The notes under the pieces: model-generated
Database searches by the model: none
What the model saw: the letters and a program-made list of their open reading frames with translations, nothing else
What the model was told of the DNA's origin: nothing
Origin: Isoetes taiwanensis
Lineage: Eukaryota > Streptophyta > Lycopodiopsida > Isoetales > Isoetaceae
Reading direction: 5' to 3'
DNA length: 64,000 nt
NCBI GenBank assembly: GCA_021234155.1
Contig: JAJEKV010000250.1
Span: 62,001 to 126,000, forward strand
Program-made: the position numbers and the translations under genes
Shown: positions 10,992 through 23,330 of the stretch, piece after piece
Numbering within the stretch: position 1 is the first letter of the stretch
Layout of the letters: the number at the start of each line of letters is the position of its first letter

Positions 10992-13950
10992 TGTTTTGGA
11001 TCTACAAACTCTTTCAAGGATCTTTTTTATTTCAACCCCTTTGGGATTGCCTCTCTACTGACTTTTATCAATGAGCCCAAACTTTTCATAGTATCGGATC
11101 TTATCCACAACTACAAGAGTGCTAAGAGATAGCCCGCCTTGGGACTATCAATCTTACTCTTCGACAAGGAGGGCATAGTACAAGGAGCGAGATACTTGAG
11201 CAAAACTCCTCGCTATCAAACCCCTTGGGAACTTTCTCCATTTAATAAAGCTCCAAAGAAAAATTCAGCACCCAAGAAATCACAATCGAATGATGAGAGA
11301 TTGTTTTGGAAAAGCCGATAGTCGCCAAAGATAAGGTTTTGATTGACCTTCGGACTTCAAGCTGCCACCGAGAATAACTAAGCCACCAAGACACCTGAAC
11401 CGATCCCCTCGCGGTACCTGTATCAGTAGACGAGTTCTCCTACAGTGCCCACTAAGGACTCCCCAAAAAGGTGAGTGAGATTAACAAGAACCACGGACTG
11501 TAGGATTACACGTGAAGTAGAGGGAGAACCGGGTCGTGGAAATATCGAGCGTTAGGGGCTTGGTGTGCCCGGAGAACGAGATAGAGGACTTGCAAAGGGG
11601 CGATCTAATGGAGGGGGGAGATACGTAATAATGTGGGGGATGAGGAAATGAGAGTTTACTGTGGGAAATGAGGAAATCAGGGAAGTGAAAGAGAAGCCAT
11701 GTAGAAAGAACCATTGGACGATAAGGCTTCCCCAAATTCTAACCCCTATAAACTTCAAGAGAGATGTAATCCACGAATGCAGGTCAGAAGACCCTAAACT
11801 TCGAGAAGCAAGGTTGATCAGCTCTTAAGAAAACAATTTTCCACTCAAGTGTTGAAGCTTGAGGATCCAAAGACGATGAAGCTGTTATCTCTGTGTACAG
11901 GGGGTCAGGGAAGAGATTCTCAACAACCAAGGATGTCCACAGCTCCGAAATGGGACCTTCAAACTAGCCACAGAATGCTTCCCGATCGTGGATGCCAATC
12001 ACAAAGTATCTCTCCTGGGAGAGAAAAGGAGGTGAACTTTGAACTGCTTGAGAACCAGAGACTAGAGACAGAGGCAGTGGTCGACCCATATGAGGAATAT
12101 AGAAACCTTTAAGGAGGGAGATGCAATCATTTCGTTAGTAGCGTACCAGAATAGAGGCAGTCGATTTAGAGTCTAGGAAGGATGGGTAATAATAGAAAAG
12201 ATTTAAGGCTCTATAGATTCTCTATGGCTACTGCATGCACGGAGGGGTAGGCCATTTGTGCGAACTGAAGAGTAGAACCAGTAGAAAGCAAGCTAAAGAT
12301 TCAGAGCAGTTGCAGTTACATAGGCCCCATAAATTGGTTTGCACTGAATTTTGCAGAGACTGCCACAGAAATCATTTGGACTGCAGTGGATCATTTGGAC
12401 TTTAGCAGAGCTCAAAAAACCTTAACACGAATCTTTCCCTCGCCCATTCACTATAGATGTCAAAAGTTCCAAAGGAGCAAAGCATATCTATCACCAACAA
12501 AGTCGCCTTCGCACAACTTTCAACCAACTCAACTGGGCTTTCCGGGGTAGTACCAGCTTCACCAATGAACGAGTGGTCTGGAAAAAACTGATCTTCAAGG
12601 AGAGCTTCTCAGAGCTCTAGAATTGGGTCTTGCAGCCAACCATAGAGGTAGTAATCACCGTGAATGATTATGGTAAACAGTCTGGCTTCCTTAGGCTTTC
12701 TCGGCTGCAACAAAGGCGGAAGAGGGAGATCCATAAACCAACTATAGAGAAAATAAGCCTGCCCCTACCGGGGCTAGCCAGAGAAAACCAAGTGCGCCTG
12801 CCAATCTCTATATCACTGTAGATTAGCTTGGACTACAGAGCATATCGGTTGCCTGGTCGCGTCAAAGGTGGAAGAAATGAGCGCCATAGTAACCGGAGCA
12901 CCTGTAGATGTGATAGTGAATAAATCATGAACGTGGTTTTTAATTGATCTTCAGAGCGGATAAAGATATGATTGTAACGTGAAAAGACTGTGCATAGAGA
13001 AGTGTTCAAAGCATAAAGAATATGCTTTGACTTTCACATTCATTTGTAAACCACTCCATTACAATAAAATTCATCTTCGACAACTCAACTCCCTTTGAAG
13101 TTTGAACACATGTATAAGACCTAGTACCATGGTTCAAAATTAGGGGGGTTCCTCCCCTAAAAATCCAATTTATTTTGTTAAAAACCGATTTCATAGATTA
13201 AAGTCGGAATCTTGTTGTGGCAAAAAAAAATATGTAGAAGGCAAATGGCCTTTTAGTTATTTATCCGTTTTAAATTTTAGGTGGCAATTTTTTTTCCCCC
13301 CGTCTTTTTTTTTTCCTCTTTATTTTCTATTTCGTTTTTTATCCCTTTCCCTCATTTCGATTTAGGGTTATCATTTCTATTAGGTTTTCTCTATCGCATC
13401 TGCAGCCAATTAGAGACGACATCATACTCTGGCAGAGCGGCAAACCGATATGGCACATCTTCTCCTCTTCTCTCACTGTTCCTGCTCTTTTTTGAGCTTC
13501 TTAAGCATCATATGATTCATATCTTGTTCTCCATCAGACCCTCCAATAACAGAAAGCGGATTTGAGGCCATGGATCTGTTGCAGTTCTTGGTTTAGTCTT
13601 ATATTCCTGGAGCTAGGTTTATTTCTGTAATTTTTGACTGTAGAAGACCACAGCATTTCAGTTATCTTCTTTAAATCAGTATTAACAAGAAAAAAAAGCA
13701 TGGCCATTGTTTATTTCGTGATCTAACTGCTTACTCTCTGGCATTGGACGACTCCTTCCTTCCATCATTTTGGTAAGTAATCATGTCTGAACTATTTTGG
13801 TTGTATTTTGATATATAAATCTTCTTTACTCAGTTATAGTTTAAGTTTATTTAATGGCCTTATTATCCTGCTTAAATTTAGATTTATTTAGTGTATATAT
13901 CTTATGTTCTCAATGCCTTAAAGCTCTAGATATAATAATATGTATGTATC
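10992..13950. other. Probable transposon debris, no gene assigned
   Basis: This segment is more GC-balanced than its left flank. Several short plus-strand frames (11849-12112 and 12440-12821) read as ordinary protein but match nothing I recognise. It may include the 5' region of the minus-strand LINE next door, or another element. From 13270 on it becomes T-rich and may be the upstream region of the hAT remnant. Confidence 0.4.
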
Positions 13951-14111
13951 TTTGTTATATTTTAAGATTCTTTACGTTAGAAATAAATGGCTTCTTGTAA
14001 TAACAAGAATATTGTCTTCTAATTCGATTTTTTTTTTTTTTTACTTTTTCCCCCCTTTTTGTGTGTGTGCAAGGCATGCACGCTATCTTCTAAATCCGAC
14101 TTTTAATTTGT

Positions 14112-16353
14112 GTGTGGGCTATGCAACACATGGCAAGAGGACCAAAGAAAAGGAAAACCATAGGTATTCTTGGTAATAATGTTCTTGACATGTTCAAGAA
14201 AGTAGCAATAAGGAAGGCTTTGAATGATCCTCGAAATGAATGCAATGAAGACGAAGGTTCGGATCAAGTGATGAAGCCCAAGATGAAGTACCTAAACCTG
14301 GTATTTAAATACAAATGGTGCAAAACACGGTTGTGGATGCAATATGATAAAGCACTTGATGCAGTTTTACGCACTACTTGTGAAGCTTTTTTCCATTGCG
14401 GTATGTTTAGATGCTACTTTATATTTGAGAAATACCTCATCTATAAACCGACTTATGAAAATTACAGGGAAATCCACAAGGCGGAAGCAAAAATGATAAG
14501 ACTTCTAGCTTCTATGAACACGCATCCTCGAAAAGTCATGTTACAGCAGAGGAAAAGAAAATGGATAACTCAAGGCCAAAACAACCTATTGTAATGGCTG
14601 TCCAAAAGCAGCAGTTTTCCATTGATGGGGCCGTTCTTAATTTGTTTAGAGCAGCATATACTGTGCCAGCTAGAAGTTGGTCCTTTAATGATTATGAGCA
14701 TTTAATTGATCCTGATTGATTTAGTAGGTTGTCTAGCCATAACTAAATAGCTATATCAGAATGATCACGCTTTGGGGAATTTATTTCTTGCATCGGGGAT
14801 AGTTTATATTCCTCCATTATAGCAAAAAAAGTGAAAGCCAACCCATTCTTTGGATTACAAGTTGATGAATCCGCAGATGTAGCAACCCAGCAGCATCTAG
14901 TGTTGTGTGTTATCTACTTGGAATATGGCATGAATCCAAACATAGTTTGTTGAACATTTAAAGGTTAAAAAGGTGATCGTGTTCATTGTGCGACGTCTTA
15001 TTGGAGAATTTTAAACATCTTTGGTATTGACATGACTAAATTAATGGGTTTGGCTCGATGGAGCATCTACTATGACATGAAAAATAATGATGTTTCCGGA
15101 AAGATTGAAGAATTTAGACCCTTATATGAAATCTATCCATTGCATCGCTAATTGAACAAATTTGGCTGTGCAAGATGCAGCTAAGCAACCATCTATGGAG
15201 TGGATAGATGATATTGAGACTTTGGTTAACTCTATTGCTTCTCATTTTTCCCGTAGCAGTCAAAGATTGGAGGCGTTGGTTGAGTAGGCATAATGCAATT
15301 AGAAGATCTTCCTGCTGTTTTGAAGTATTCCGAGGTAGAATCATATGATATCTTTATCCAAGTGCTTAATTTCAAAACTATATGCGTGTTGCATTTTTAC
15401 TTGATACATTTTCTAGTCGATACCTTGGGGGTCTTAACTATGATCTCTTTATACAGGTACCATATACTTGCTACATTTTTTAGCTGATATGTTTGGGGGT
15501 CTTACTATTTTAAGTAAGCTATTTCAAGCTAATCATGTTGATATAACTGTTATTGAAGAGTTCGAGCTTATTATATTGTTGATCCACAAAGAGATATGAA
15601 TGCGTTACAAGAAGATGCAAATGGTTTCCCTATAATTCATGACTATGGGCCTTCGCAAGGATGGCTGGCAACCTTAAGGGCTTCTATTCATGGAGATGAA
15701 TATAACCTTCAAACTATCAAGAAGAAAAGAGTGGTCTGATGTGGAAATTGTCGTATCAAAACAGAAAGCATTTTCTCAAGCTATTTATGATAGTTTAACC
15801 ACCAGATTTAAAGATGCAACTATCTTGAAGCATTTTAAAGTTCTCTCTCCATTAAATATACAAGGGTAGCTACAAGGTCAAGAGATTTTGGTGAAGACAG
15901 CTTAGAAGAACTTATCAAGTTTTATGGCACATTAAAGACAACACCTTTAATTGATGCTGCAGTGTTGAGAAGAGAGTATTTTGATTTTAAAATCCATGCC
16001 TTAGCTAATTGGTCACATAAAAATATTGAAGAAATTTGCTTGATGATCTCTTCAAATCAACAACTGAAATGCGTTTCAAAAAAATTATGATATTGCTTCA
16101 GATTGCTTTAATGCAATGTGCAAGTAATGCAATTTGCGAGAGCTTATTCAGTCATAGAACTAGCATAAAAAATAGGTGGCGTTCAAGATTGGGCATAAAA
16201 AGTTTAAATGCATGCCTTTCAATTGTAGTAAATGGTCCTTCGAATGCAAGAGAATTTGACTTTATTGAAAGCATAGAAGCTTGGAAGAAGAAAGCTGATA
16301 ATCGTGGTCGCCATATCTATTCGGGGGAGCCAAGTCATCATTTAGCATTGTAG
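14112..16353 (+). pseudogene. hAT-family transposase with TTF-type zinc finger, decayed
   Basis: hAT transposases move DNA elements by cut-and-paste. The N-terminal segment (14112-14594, 160 codons open) carries a TTF-like zinc finger of the form WCKT..WMQYDKALDAV..TTC..FFHCG. Downstream pieces in changing frames give the RNase H-like core FFGLQVDESADVATQQHL (about 14850-14905), a CIANRTNLAV-like segment, KRWLSRHNAI-like and WIDDIETLV. The C-terminal dimerisation region is intact at 16036-16353: LMQCASNAICESLFS, then KNRWRSRLGIKSLNA, ending AWKKKADNRGRHIYSGEPSH. Numerous stops and frameshifts occur between. A ~70-bp local duplication around 15390-15510 repeats the TTTAGCTGATATGTTTGGGGG-like piece. 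Terminal inverted repeats were not identified. The family matches the ZNF862/KIAA1586-like branch in style, which is an inference. Confidence 0.8.
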
Positions 16354-16757
16354 TATGCTGATTTTCAATGATAGAACTATGCGGATTTAAAATTGTTCAT
16401 GTGAACTCCCTACGGAAGACGCGTTCTTCAAGGGAAAACTTATATGTTATACAAAAACTATCCCGGAAAAGAGAAAGAATCTATGTTAACTTGTTTTGCA
16501 AGTTGTTTTTCGAAAAGCTTATCTAGCGAAGAAAAGTATGCTGATTTTGAAGGAGAAAACTTATCATATTAACTTGTTTAATCCTTTTATTTGAAGGGAG
16601 AATTTTGATGATATCCAAAAAGGTTAACTTACCTATTAACTTGTTCGATCCTTATGTTTAGGGGAGATTTTGATTCTTTTTTGTGTATATGATGTATGGG
16701 CCTATTATAATTACATTGAATATAAAATATGTCTTAAAGGAAACTTACTTATTATGA

Positions 16758-16858
16758 GGAGGTTAATCCTCCCTCAAGGAAATTACGACAAATAACCCTT
16801 GAGGCCGGGAGGCTGAGAGGGTTGTTGCCGTAATTTCGAGAGAGGAGGGCTGACCTCC
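16758..16858. repeat. Imperfect inverted repeat, ~42-bp arms
   Basis: The left arm at 16758-16800 (GGAGGTTAATCCTCCCTCAA then GGAAATTACGACAAATAACC) pairs with the right arm at 16818-16858 in reverse complement at roughly 80 percent, with a ~17-bp loop. A TATATATATA stretch follows at about 16940. It could be a foldback element or part of an LTR. Confidence 0.75.
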
Positions 16859-17996
16859 CTTAAACCAGTCAGAACAGCAAGTTCGACATCTTTTGTTCTT
16901 TTGTATGTATTACCAGTTCGTTGTTCCTTGAAATTCTTCTATATATATATGCTTCTTTTGTTTTATGCACTAAGCGTGGTTCCTAGGTGGGTTTCGGCTC
17001 CTTAGCATGTTGTTTGGATTCAAGCTTAAGAATATGATTTTGGAACTCTCGCAAGGAAAATGCTCGGATCTATAAAATAAATAAAGCGAGCTCAAATGCC
17101 ATGTTTCCTTTTGCCGAGCAAGCGGTTGTTGTATAGTTTAATCCTTGCGAAAGGCTTGGCTATGGCCATGGGCGATGAAGAAAGCATTAAGCCCTTCTCA
17201 AAGCGCTTTGCTTTCTCAAGAAAGAAAAGGCCCGCCGTTGATCTCTGCGCAAGAAAAATAAATGGTAGATATCATGTTGCGTCACGCACTAAACAAGCTG
17301 CCGAGCGAGCAGATTCGTGTGGGCTCTATCTTTATCGGTTGGATTCTTTTTCGTGGGTTCTACTATAGAATGAGGCGCCACATATATTGCACGGCATTCA
17401 CGAAATGCCATCAACTGGATCACAAAGGAAGAATCAAGGCGTCGGATCTATGCCAAGATCCAAGCCTTTCTAGTTCTTGGAGCATTTTTTGGTATTTTGG
17501 CGGATTTTTCCTCAAGCCTCATGCAAAATGGTCATTGGAACAAAGATATGGACTAAACCGGGAATGATATAGAACAAGGTATGCGAATACGACTTGAAAC
17601 AAATTTCGCGGCGGTATCTTTTATTGAAAAGAATATTCGTAAGATTATTACGATAATCACTAGAATATTCTACAAAAATGAATATTCGGATAATTATGGA
17701 AAATAACCATAGCTTGATCCAAGGGTGGGGAAACGGTCGGTCGATAGAACTTCCAAGGATTGCGGTTTAAAGCATTTTCATGTGGCGTTTAAATTTTTTA
17801 GTTGAAGGCATTAAAATTCTTGTAACAAAGCGAGGATTTTACGGTTGCACATTATAATTCGTTATTAGTAAATGAAGACTGGCATTTTAGTTATTAAGAA
17901 TTTTTTAATTCGATAGACTCTAGCTTGTCTTCTTGGAGACTCCCTTCTTCCATTCCCTTCTTGGGAACCCATGTTGACCAGAGTGTCATTGTCAAT
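16859..17996. other. No recognised gene; possible LTR-like or repeat DNA
   Basis: Contains a TATA-like run near 16940 and two open frames at 17096-17368 and 17262-17567 that overlap in different frames and match nothing I know. The neighbourhood is all repeats, so transposon debris is most likely. Confidence 0.4.
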
Positions 17997-18431
17997 TGTC
18001 ATCCATGAGTATGAGCATGTGATGTTGGAAAATAGTGATTTTCATAATATATGAAATTAATGCTTAAGGTGCCTATCAAAAGATCTATGTTAGGGTGCTT
18101 TCCCATGGAATGACCGGACTGGATGAGGTCGGACCGTGTCGAAAAGTAATAGTCGGGATTACTTTCCAAATGAGGTTCTGAACCTCGGCCCTCGATTCTT
18201 AGCTCATGGGAACATTGGAATAAGCAGACGAGACCTTTAGAAAACCTAGAGGTTTTCTGCCCACGGGGAAGCACCCTTAGTCTTAAGTCGGAAGGTCAAT
18301 GAAAGCACACTGCTCCTACGTATTTATTCGACAAACGTTTATCTCGTTTAGATAAATCTTTTGTTCAACTTCGAAAGTGGGTTAGGACCTTGTGTTGGAA
18401 TGTGGACAAAATCTCAACCAAGTGCTAGACA
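17997..18431 (-). mobile_element. Solo-LTR-like repeat, copy 1
   Basis: On the minus strand it begins TGTCTAGCACTTGGTTGAG and ends CTCATGGATGACA, so it has TG...CA ends. A second, shorter and diverged copy lies in the opposite orientation at 45788-46140 with the same ends. No matching target-site duplication flanks this copy. No internal retrotransposon domain lies beside it, so it fits a solo LTR or a terminal-repeat element of unknown family. Confidence 0.65.
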
Positions 18432-20240
18432 CCTAAAACAAGGTCTTTGTCTTTGACGGAGGGTTGCCCTCCATGGCGGAGGGGTGAAGTGAAACTTCAT
18501 CGTACTTGAAAGTCATGTTTTACAATCATTCATAGTTGTTATTTTAAGACATTGACATTTTGGCGAAGGTGATGGTAGCCATTTGCATTATTAACTCCTC
18601 CTTAGATGTTGAGCTCCTCTTGGACTAGGATCTATTTGGACACATGGACTCGAGGTTTTGAGGTGTAAAAACATATTGTTGCTAGGTTACTAGTAATTAT
18701 AATAGCATTGTTGTCGGGTTGGTTATTGTGTGGAGGAAGTATTTACAAGTTTTTGTTGAAAGAGAGGCGTGGTGCAAATCTTAGTTTCCAAGCTTGCCAT
18801 GTAGTTTTTGGAAGGTTTTCCTATAACAATGCTTCAAAGCTGCAATGTAGGTGCCCATGAGCTGCTTTTTATGATGTTTTTGGGTAATTTACAATGTTCC
18901 TTTTTGTCTGCATGATTCAACCCAGTCATATATGGGCCTAAAAGCATCCTCAAACATCTGTTGAGCAAAACATAGAATACAACAAAATCATCACATGATG
19001 GGGAACTATTTGGAATGGGCGTGGGTGTAAGGTTTGTGTCGGTTATTGTGGCGCGTGGCTAGACACCTGGAGATGGACCCCCATGCTTATTAATTTACGT
19101 AATAAGGTCAACGTTAGCCTCCTTGTTTCCCTATCCTAGATATGTGACAACAAAACATTCGAGCAATAACTTAGATACAACACAAGTTGGCAAAGTAGTG
19201 TCGGGGAATTCATATATAAGAAGAGTAGGTGTTATGCAAAAAAAAATGCATATTAGAAGTTCACTGAATGGAGAACATATATGCACTAAAAGAAATAACA
19301 ACCTTTCACGTGCTACATCATCGTCCTTGAACTTTGAGTTCCTCGATCTTGTTCAACACTTCTCAACTTCGGTATGAATCATGGTTATGAGCCTCCATAC
19401 AAGACTCTCAAATTCCCGTTGTTTTACTATAGGTTTTGTATTACACAACATCTTTATTCACTCCCTTACCATCAACCCGCTGCCCACCATTGTTTGCAAT
19501 GACATGCTCAAGTTCCTCTCCACGGGTCCACGATTACATTCTTCTTTGCCATTCCATCAACTAAGATAAATACCACTTTCTCTTGATCCAAAACACATGA
19601 AGGTTCATAATATACTTCTTCGAAGGGCATAATTCTGTTACACAAAAGATGTCATGTTAATGGAGTGCCTTCAATACTTTGAAGTCAGGCATGATTACCT
19701 TAGTACTGATGCCATTCTACATCAGATAATCAGTTAAAGATTCTAGCACCTCATTTGAAGTGCTGAAAGGTGCATTTGACATCTCTAGATTTAATCTTTC
19801 TTCCAGAAATGTTGAACTAAATTATGCCGCATTATAATGGAACTATTTCAAGTTACAATGTAATCAAGGGACAAAGAAGAATGCTAACGTCTGTGTGAAA
19901 GAAGGCTTAATACTCTAATAGTTTCAATTTGCACATCTAATCAGTGTAAAGCAAGAAGCGATGAAATCTCTTTACTAAATAGGAGTCCACTATACCTGAC
20001 TTAAGATGAATATATTGATCAGTACATGAAGTACTCTATAACGTAAGAATAAGAATAGAATGTAAATACTCATTGTGCTCTTTGTATAACAGGTAATAAA
20101 ACTAATAAGTGCCATGGTTTCAAATTTACCCCACATCATTAATTAATGCAATTTGGTGTATTTTTCTACCAAGCACTCAACCATTTATGGAACATAGTAT
20201 TGCGTGTAGCCAAAGCGCCATGTTTTTCATTTTTTGTGGT
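18432..20240. other. No recognised gene
   Basis: Mixed AT-rich sequence with short open frames only. A Met/Ser-rich frame at 19123-19377 and another at 19381-19569 have no recognisable domain. No repeat partner inside the window was noticed. Confidence 0.45.
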
Positions 20241-20265
20241 TCATTCTTTGTCTAAAAGAAGCTAT

Positions 20266-20402
20266 TTGTTACCATGGAAGCATTGCACGGAGAACTTAGT
20301 GCATACCCCCAAGGCCCTAATAAGAGGTAAGTTTATTCATGCATATATAAAGAATGAATTAAATACAAATATTTTTCTTGGGACTAAAGCTGCTCTATTA
20401 TA
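20266..20402 (+). pseudogene. PPR protein fragment
   Basis: Pentatricopeptide-repeat proteins bind organelle RNA. The frame reads HCTENLVHTPKALI and then GKFIHAYIKNELNTNIFLGT, close to the common land-plant PPR phrase G(K/R)xIHxxIxxxGLxxNxFxGTAL. It stops after AALL. Only about one and a half repeats remain and no continuation was found on either side, so it is a scrap of a larger gene. Confidence 0.55.
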
Positions 20403-20487
20403 ATAGCAAGTATTGGTGTCCAACATTCTTTGAGCATAAGTTGGAAGCATGTAGTTTTAGCGCCGCGTGTAGTAATAAGGGCAGCGC

Positions 20488-20780
20488 TATCGGCTCCCCA
20501 AGTGACTAGAGGAACTGGAGGATTCACTTGGGTGAATCCTCCAAGCCACTCAGGAGGATTAGCGAAGGTGAATCCCCAATCAATCCCTAAAAAGCTGCAG
20601 CCGCAGGCCTATAAAGTGCAATCAAAGCATGCGGCATGCCTATAAGCCCGACACTTTGCCACTAGGAGGGGATTTGCTTGAGTGAATCCTCAAAGCCAAG
20701 GAGGATTCGCTTGTGTGAATCCTGAAGATTTGCTTGAGTGAATCCTCCTTGGCTGCTCTAGTCAATTTAGGGAGCCAATA
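20488..20780. mobile_element. Small MITE-like foldback with internal palindromic modules
   Basis: Terminal arms at 20488-20511 (TATCGGCTCCCCAAGTGACT...) and 20757-20780 are reverse complements at about 21 of 25 positions. Inside lie five short palindromic modules of the type GGATTCxCTTGxGTGAATCC, at about 20517-20542, 20553-20575, 20667-20691, 20700-20722 and 20724-20747. The first has perfect 11-bp arms (GGAGGATTCAC) around TTGG. No coding capacity is evident. Confidence 0.65.
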
Positions 20781-21352
20781 AAGTGGGCGGTAATAAGATG
20801 CCCAACGTTGTTGGGCCCTTGAAAACATGTAGATGATACGCATACATGCACCTAGCATCTACACCGGCATACCTAAAAGCGCAACAAACACGAATCTTAA
20901 GCTTTGCACGGAATGGAACCTTGGCCATCTTGCGACATCCGACCCATCCACAACTTATATGCATATAAGCTCCTCCACTTGTGAAAATGATGGCATAAAT
21001 ATTTAACCTCTTAACGTGCCATCTCAATTCATCTTAATTACTTCAACGACATTCAACATTCGTATATGACTTAGCATCTACATCTTAATTAGCTCCTCAT
21101 AGTTATCCAGTGATGGTATAAAACCCAATCACAAATGCTAATTTACTCCATGAAATATTACTTGGGTATATTATAAAGATGCCAAAGTATATTATCTCTG
21201 ATGGGATATAAAAAGTTTGATTGATAGCTGCATAGTCTAAAAATGTCAAAGCGGACTCTTTGTTGGTCTTTTGGCCAACTACTAGAAACATCGTGCCACG
21301 ATGTAGTCAAATTTGTTCTTAGCCCTAGTTACAATATCTTTTCCTTACTAAT
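20781..21352. other. No recognised gene
   Basis: Short frames only. A minus-strand frame at 20767-21027 runs partly into the MITE-like element and is not credible as a gene. Confidence 0.5.
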
Positions 21353-22258
21353 ATGTAGCATAATAGCGGGGGGTTTTCTTTGTGTTTTTATGCGCTTTTC
21401 ACTAAGGTTTTCCTATGATTTAGGTGATGTATTCAAATGGATGTACTAATCGTACATCTAGAGTGCACCATTTCGAGCCATTGATTTTAGCCTTTTTTTT
21501 TTTTTTCAATGGTCAACAACCAATGGCTCACCGGTCGTGTGTGGTGCATAATGGGCACATAAAGGGCCATTGATTTTAGCCCAACAACCAATGGCTCACA
21601 ACAAAGCCCTTTTTTTTGTGTAGTGCATAATGGGCACATGAAGGGCTTGAAGGGCGCATGTAGTGCGGTTCCCCAGTGGCAACACATTTCTTATCATAAC
21701 TTTTGATCAATTTCTGTTTGAGATGATTTTTTATTGCGTTGGAAAGCTCTCTCGAGATCTTTTTATAGTGTATGATATGGATATGTTTGGTTAAGTATCT
21801 ATGCTAAAACAGCAATTTTTTCGGCCGGGTTTGGTAGGCTTTCACATCCTACCGGTGATTAATCTGAGTTAGCTATTGGATATTGTTTTATGGCTCATTC
21901 GAATGAAGCTTGCAAAAAATTACCATGTATTTTTTAGATTTTGAGGCAGTTATTAAGCAAATTCCAAGGCTTCTAGATCCTTGTGCTAACAAGCAGAAAA
22001 AATTTCCACTTTGGTTTCTCACCACAAGAATCCATGGAGGCCAAAGGCTGTTGTTAAATTCAGTTGAAAAATGTTTGTGTATGGGTGTTGCAAACTTTTT
22101 TGACTTTGGAATAATGGGATCAATCTGCTCTATCTTTATGGTAACTTTTACTTATGTTCTATTTGTTTTATTGTGATCAAATTCAAAAGCTACAGTGATG
22201 AAAGCCTCAAATGAATTCTAGTTTTTTGGTTTGAATTCTAAAATTTTTTGTCACAGAT
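21353..22258 (+). repeat. Dispersed repeat R1, copy A
   Basis: A direct copy of 32170-33150. Shared landmarks in order: TAGCATAATAGCGGGG, TTTTCACTAAGGTTTTCCTA, GTACATCTAGAGTGC, AACAACCAATGGCTCAC, GGCGCATGTAGTGCGGTT, TCGGCCGGGTTT and TCCATGGAGGCCAAAGGCTG. The last part contains an 88-codon open frame (21910-22176), mirrored by an 80-codon frame in copy B, but neither matches a known family. A foldback element follows both copies. Confidence 0.8.
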
Positions 22259-22274
22259 GGGGGGGTGGCGTCCC

Positions 22275-22965
22275 TAAAACAACACAAACCATTAACATCC
22301 AACATATAAAATTAAATCCTAACACATAACAACCAACACACAACAACCAACACATAACAACCATTGACATTAACAACCAACACATAACTACCATTGACAT
22401 TAATTAACACAACCATTGGGTCCAACACATTTAAATTAAAATCCCCTTAAACCCCTTTGGTTTGGGTGCATATTCACCGAGGGGTGGCGTGAGGGGCAAA
22501 TGAGAGCCCTCATAATTGTATTTATTTATTTTTACGCGTCTGAAATCAACACCATATAGTATTCGCTTGAAATCTTATAGTATTTTTTGAATCTTGTTAT
22601 ACAATATAGCAAATTTTGTACTTGCATACCCCACAAGCGAGGAACTTTACATACGATTGTAGATTAAGGAATAAGGGGTGAATATGCCCATCCAACAGCT
22701 CTCGTTGCCCGAGCCACCCCGTGTGAATATGCACCCCAAACCAAAGGGGTTTAAGGGGATTTTAATTTAAATGTGTTGACCCAATGGTTGTGTTAATTAA
22801 TGTCAATGGTAGTTATGTGTTGGTTGTTAATGTCAATGGTTGTTATGTGTTGGTTGTTGTGTGTTGGTTGTTATGTGTTAGGGGATTTCATTTTTTTATA
22901 TGTTGGATGTTAATGTCAATGGTAGTTATGTGTTGGTTGTTAATGTCAATGTGTTGGTTTTTCAC
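22275..22965. mobile_element. Foldback element F, copy 1 (long repetitive arms)
   Basis: The left arm runs from about 22275 to 22480 and the right from about 22700 to 22965, in reverse complement. The inner part of each arm holds AAACCCCTTTGGTTTGGGTG followed by CATATTCAC and AACACATTTAAATTAAAATC. The outer part is a tandem array of ACAACCAACACAT and ACCATTGACATTA units. The unique centre (about 22480-22700) has no open frame. The right arm reads in translation as a meaningless VVNVNG repeat. The arms are diverged by point changes and unit-number differences. Confidence 0.8.
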
Positions 22966-23330
22966 GGTAGTAACTTCTTTAGAGTTAGTGTGTTCCTCCT
23001 ATTTGTTCTTGCCATAAAATGCAACTATCTCGGATGCTCTAAATTTGAGCCTTTTTAGAAATTTTTTGCTTCATTGAAGTACCACTCTATTGATCACTAA
23101 ACTACCTTTGATATTTGTTGCCTCACAAAAGCTGAATAAAAGTAATCGCTGCTTTAGTTTGCGAGCAATCTTGTGGTGGGAGGCTCTCTCGGGCAAAATC
23201 CACTTCAACAATAAACCCGGACTTACATCGTCTCCCACGCAAATATTCGGCGTTATCGGTAAATACCATTTAAAACACAATATTTAGAAGACAAATGCAA
23301 GCTTAAGAACCTTTTCCCTCCCTCGCGAGC

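Noticed and set aside
22784-23017. VVNVNG-repeat protein
   Set aside because: It is the arm of a foldback element read in one frame; the same DNA repeats have no codon constraint and appear on both strands.
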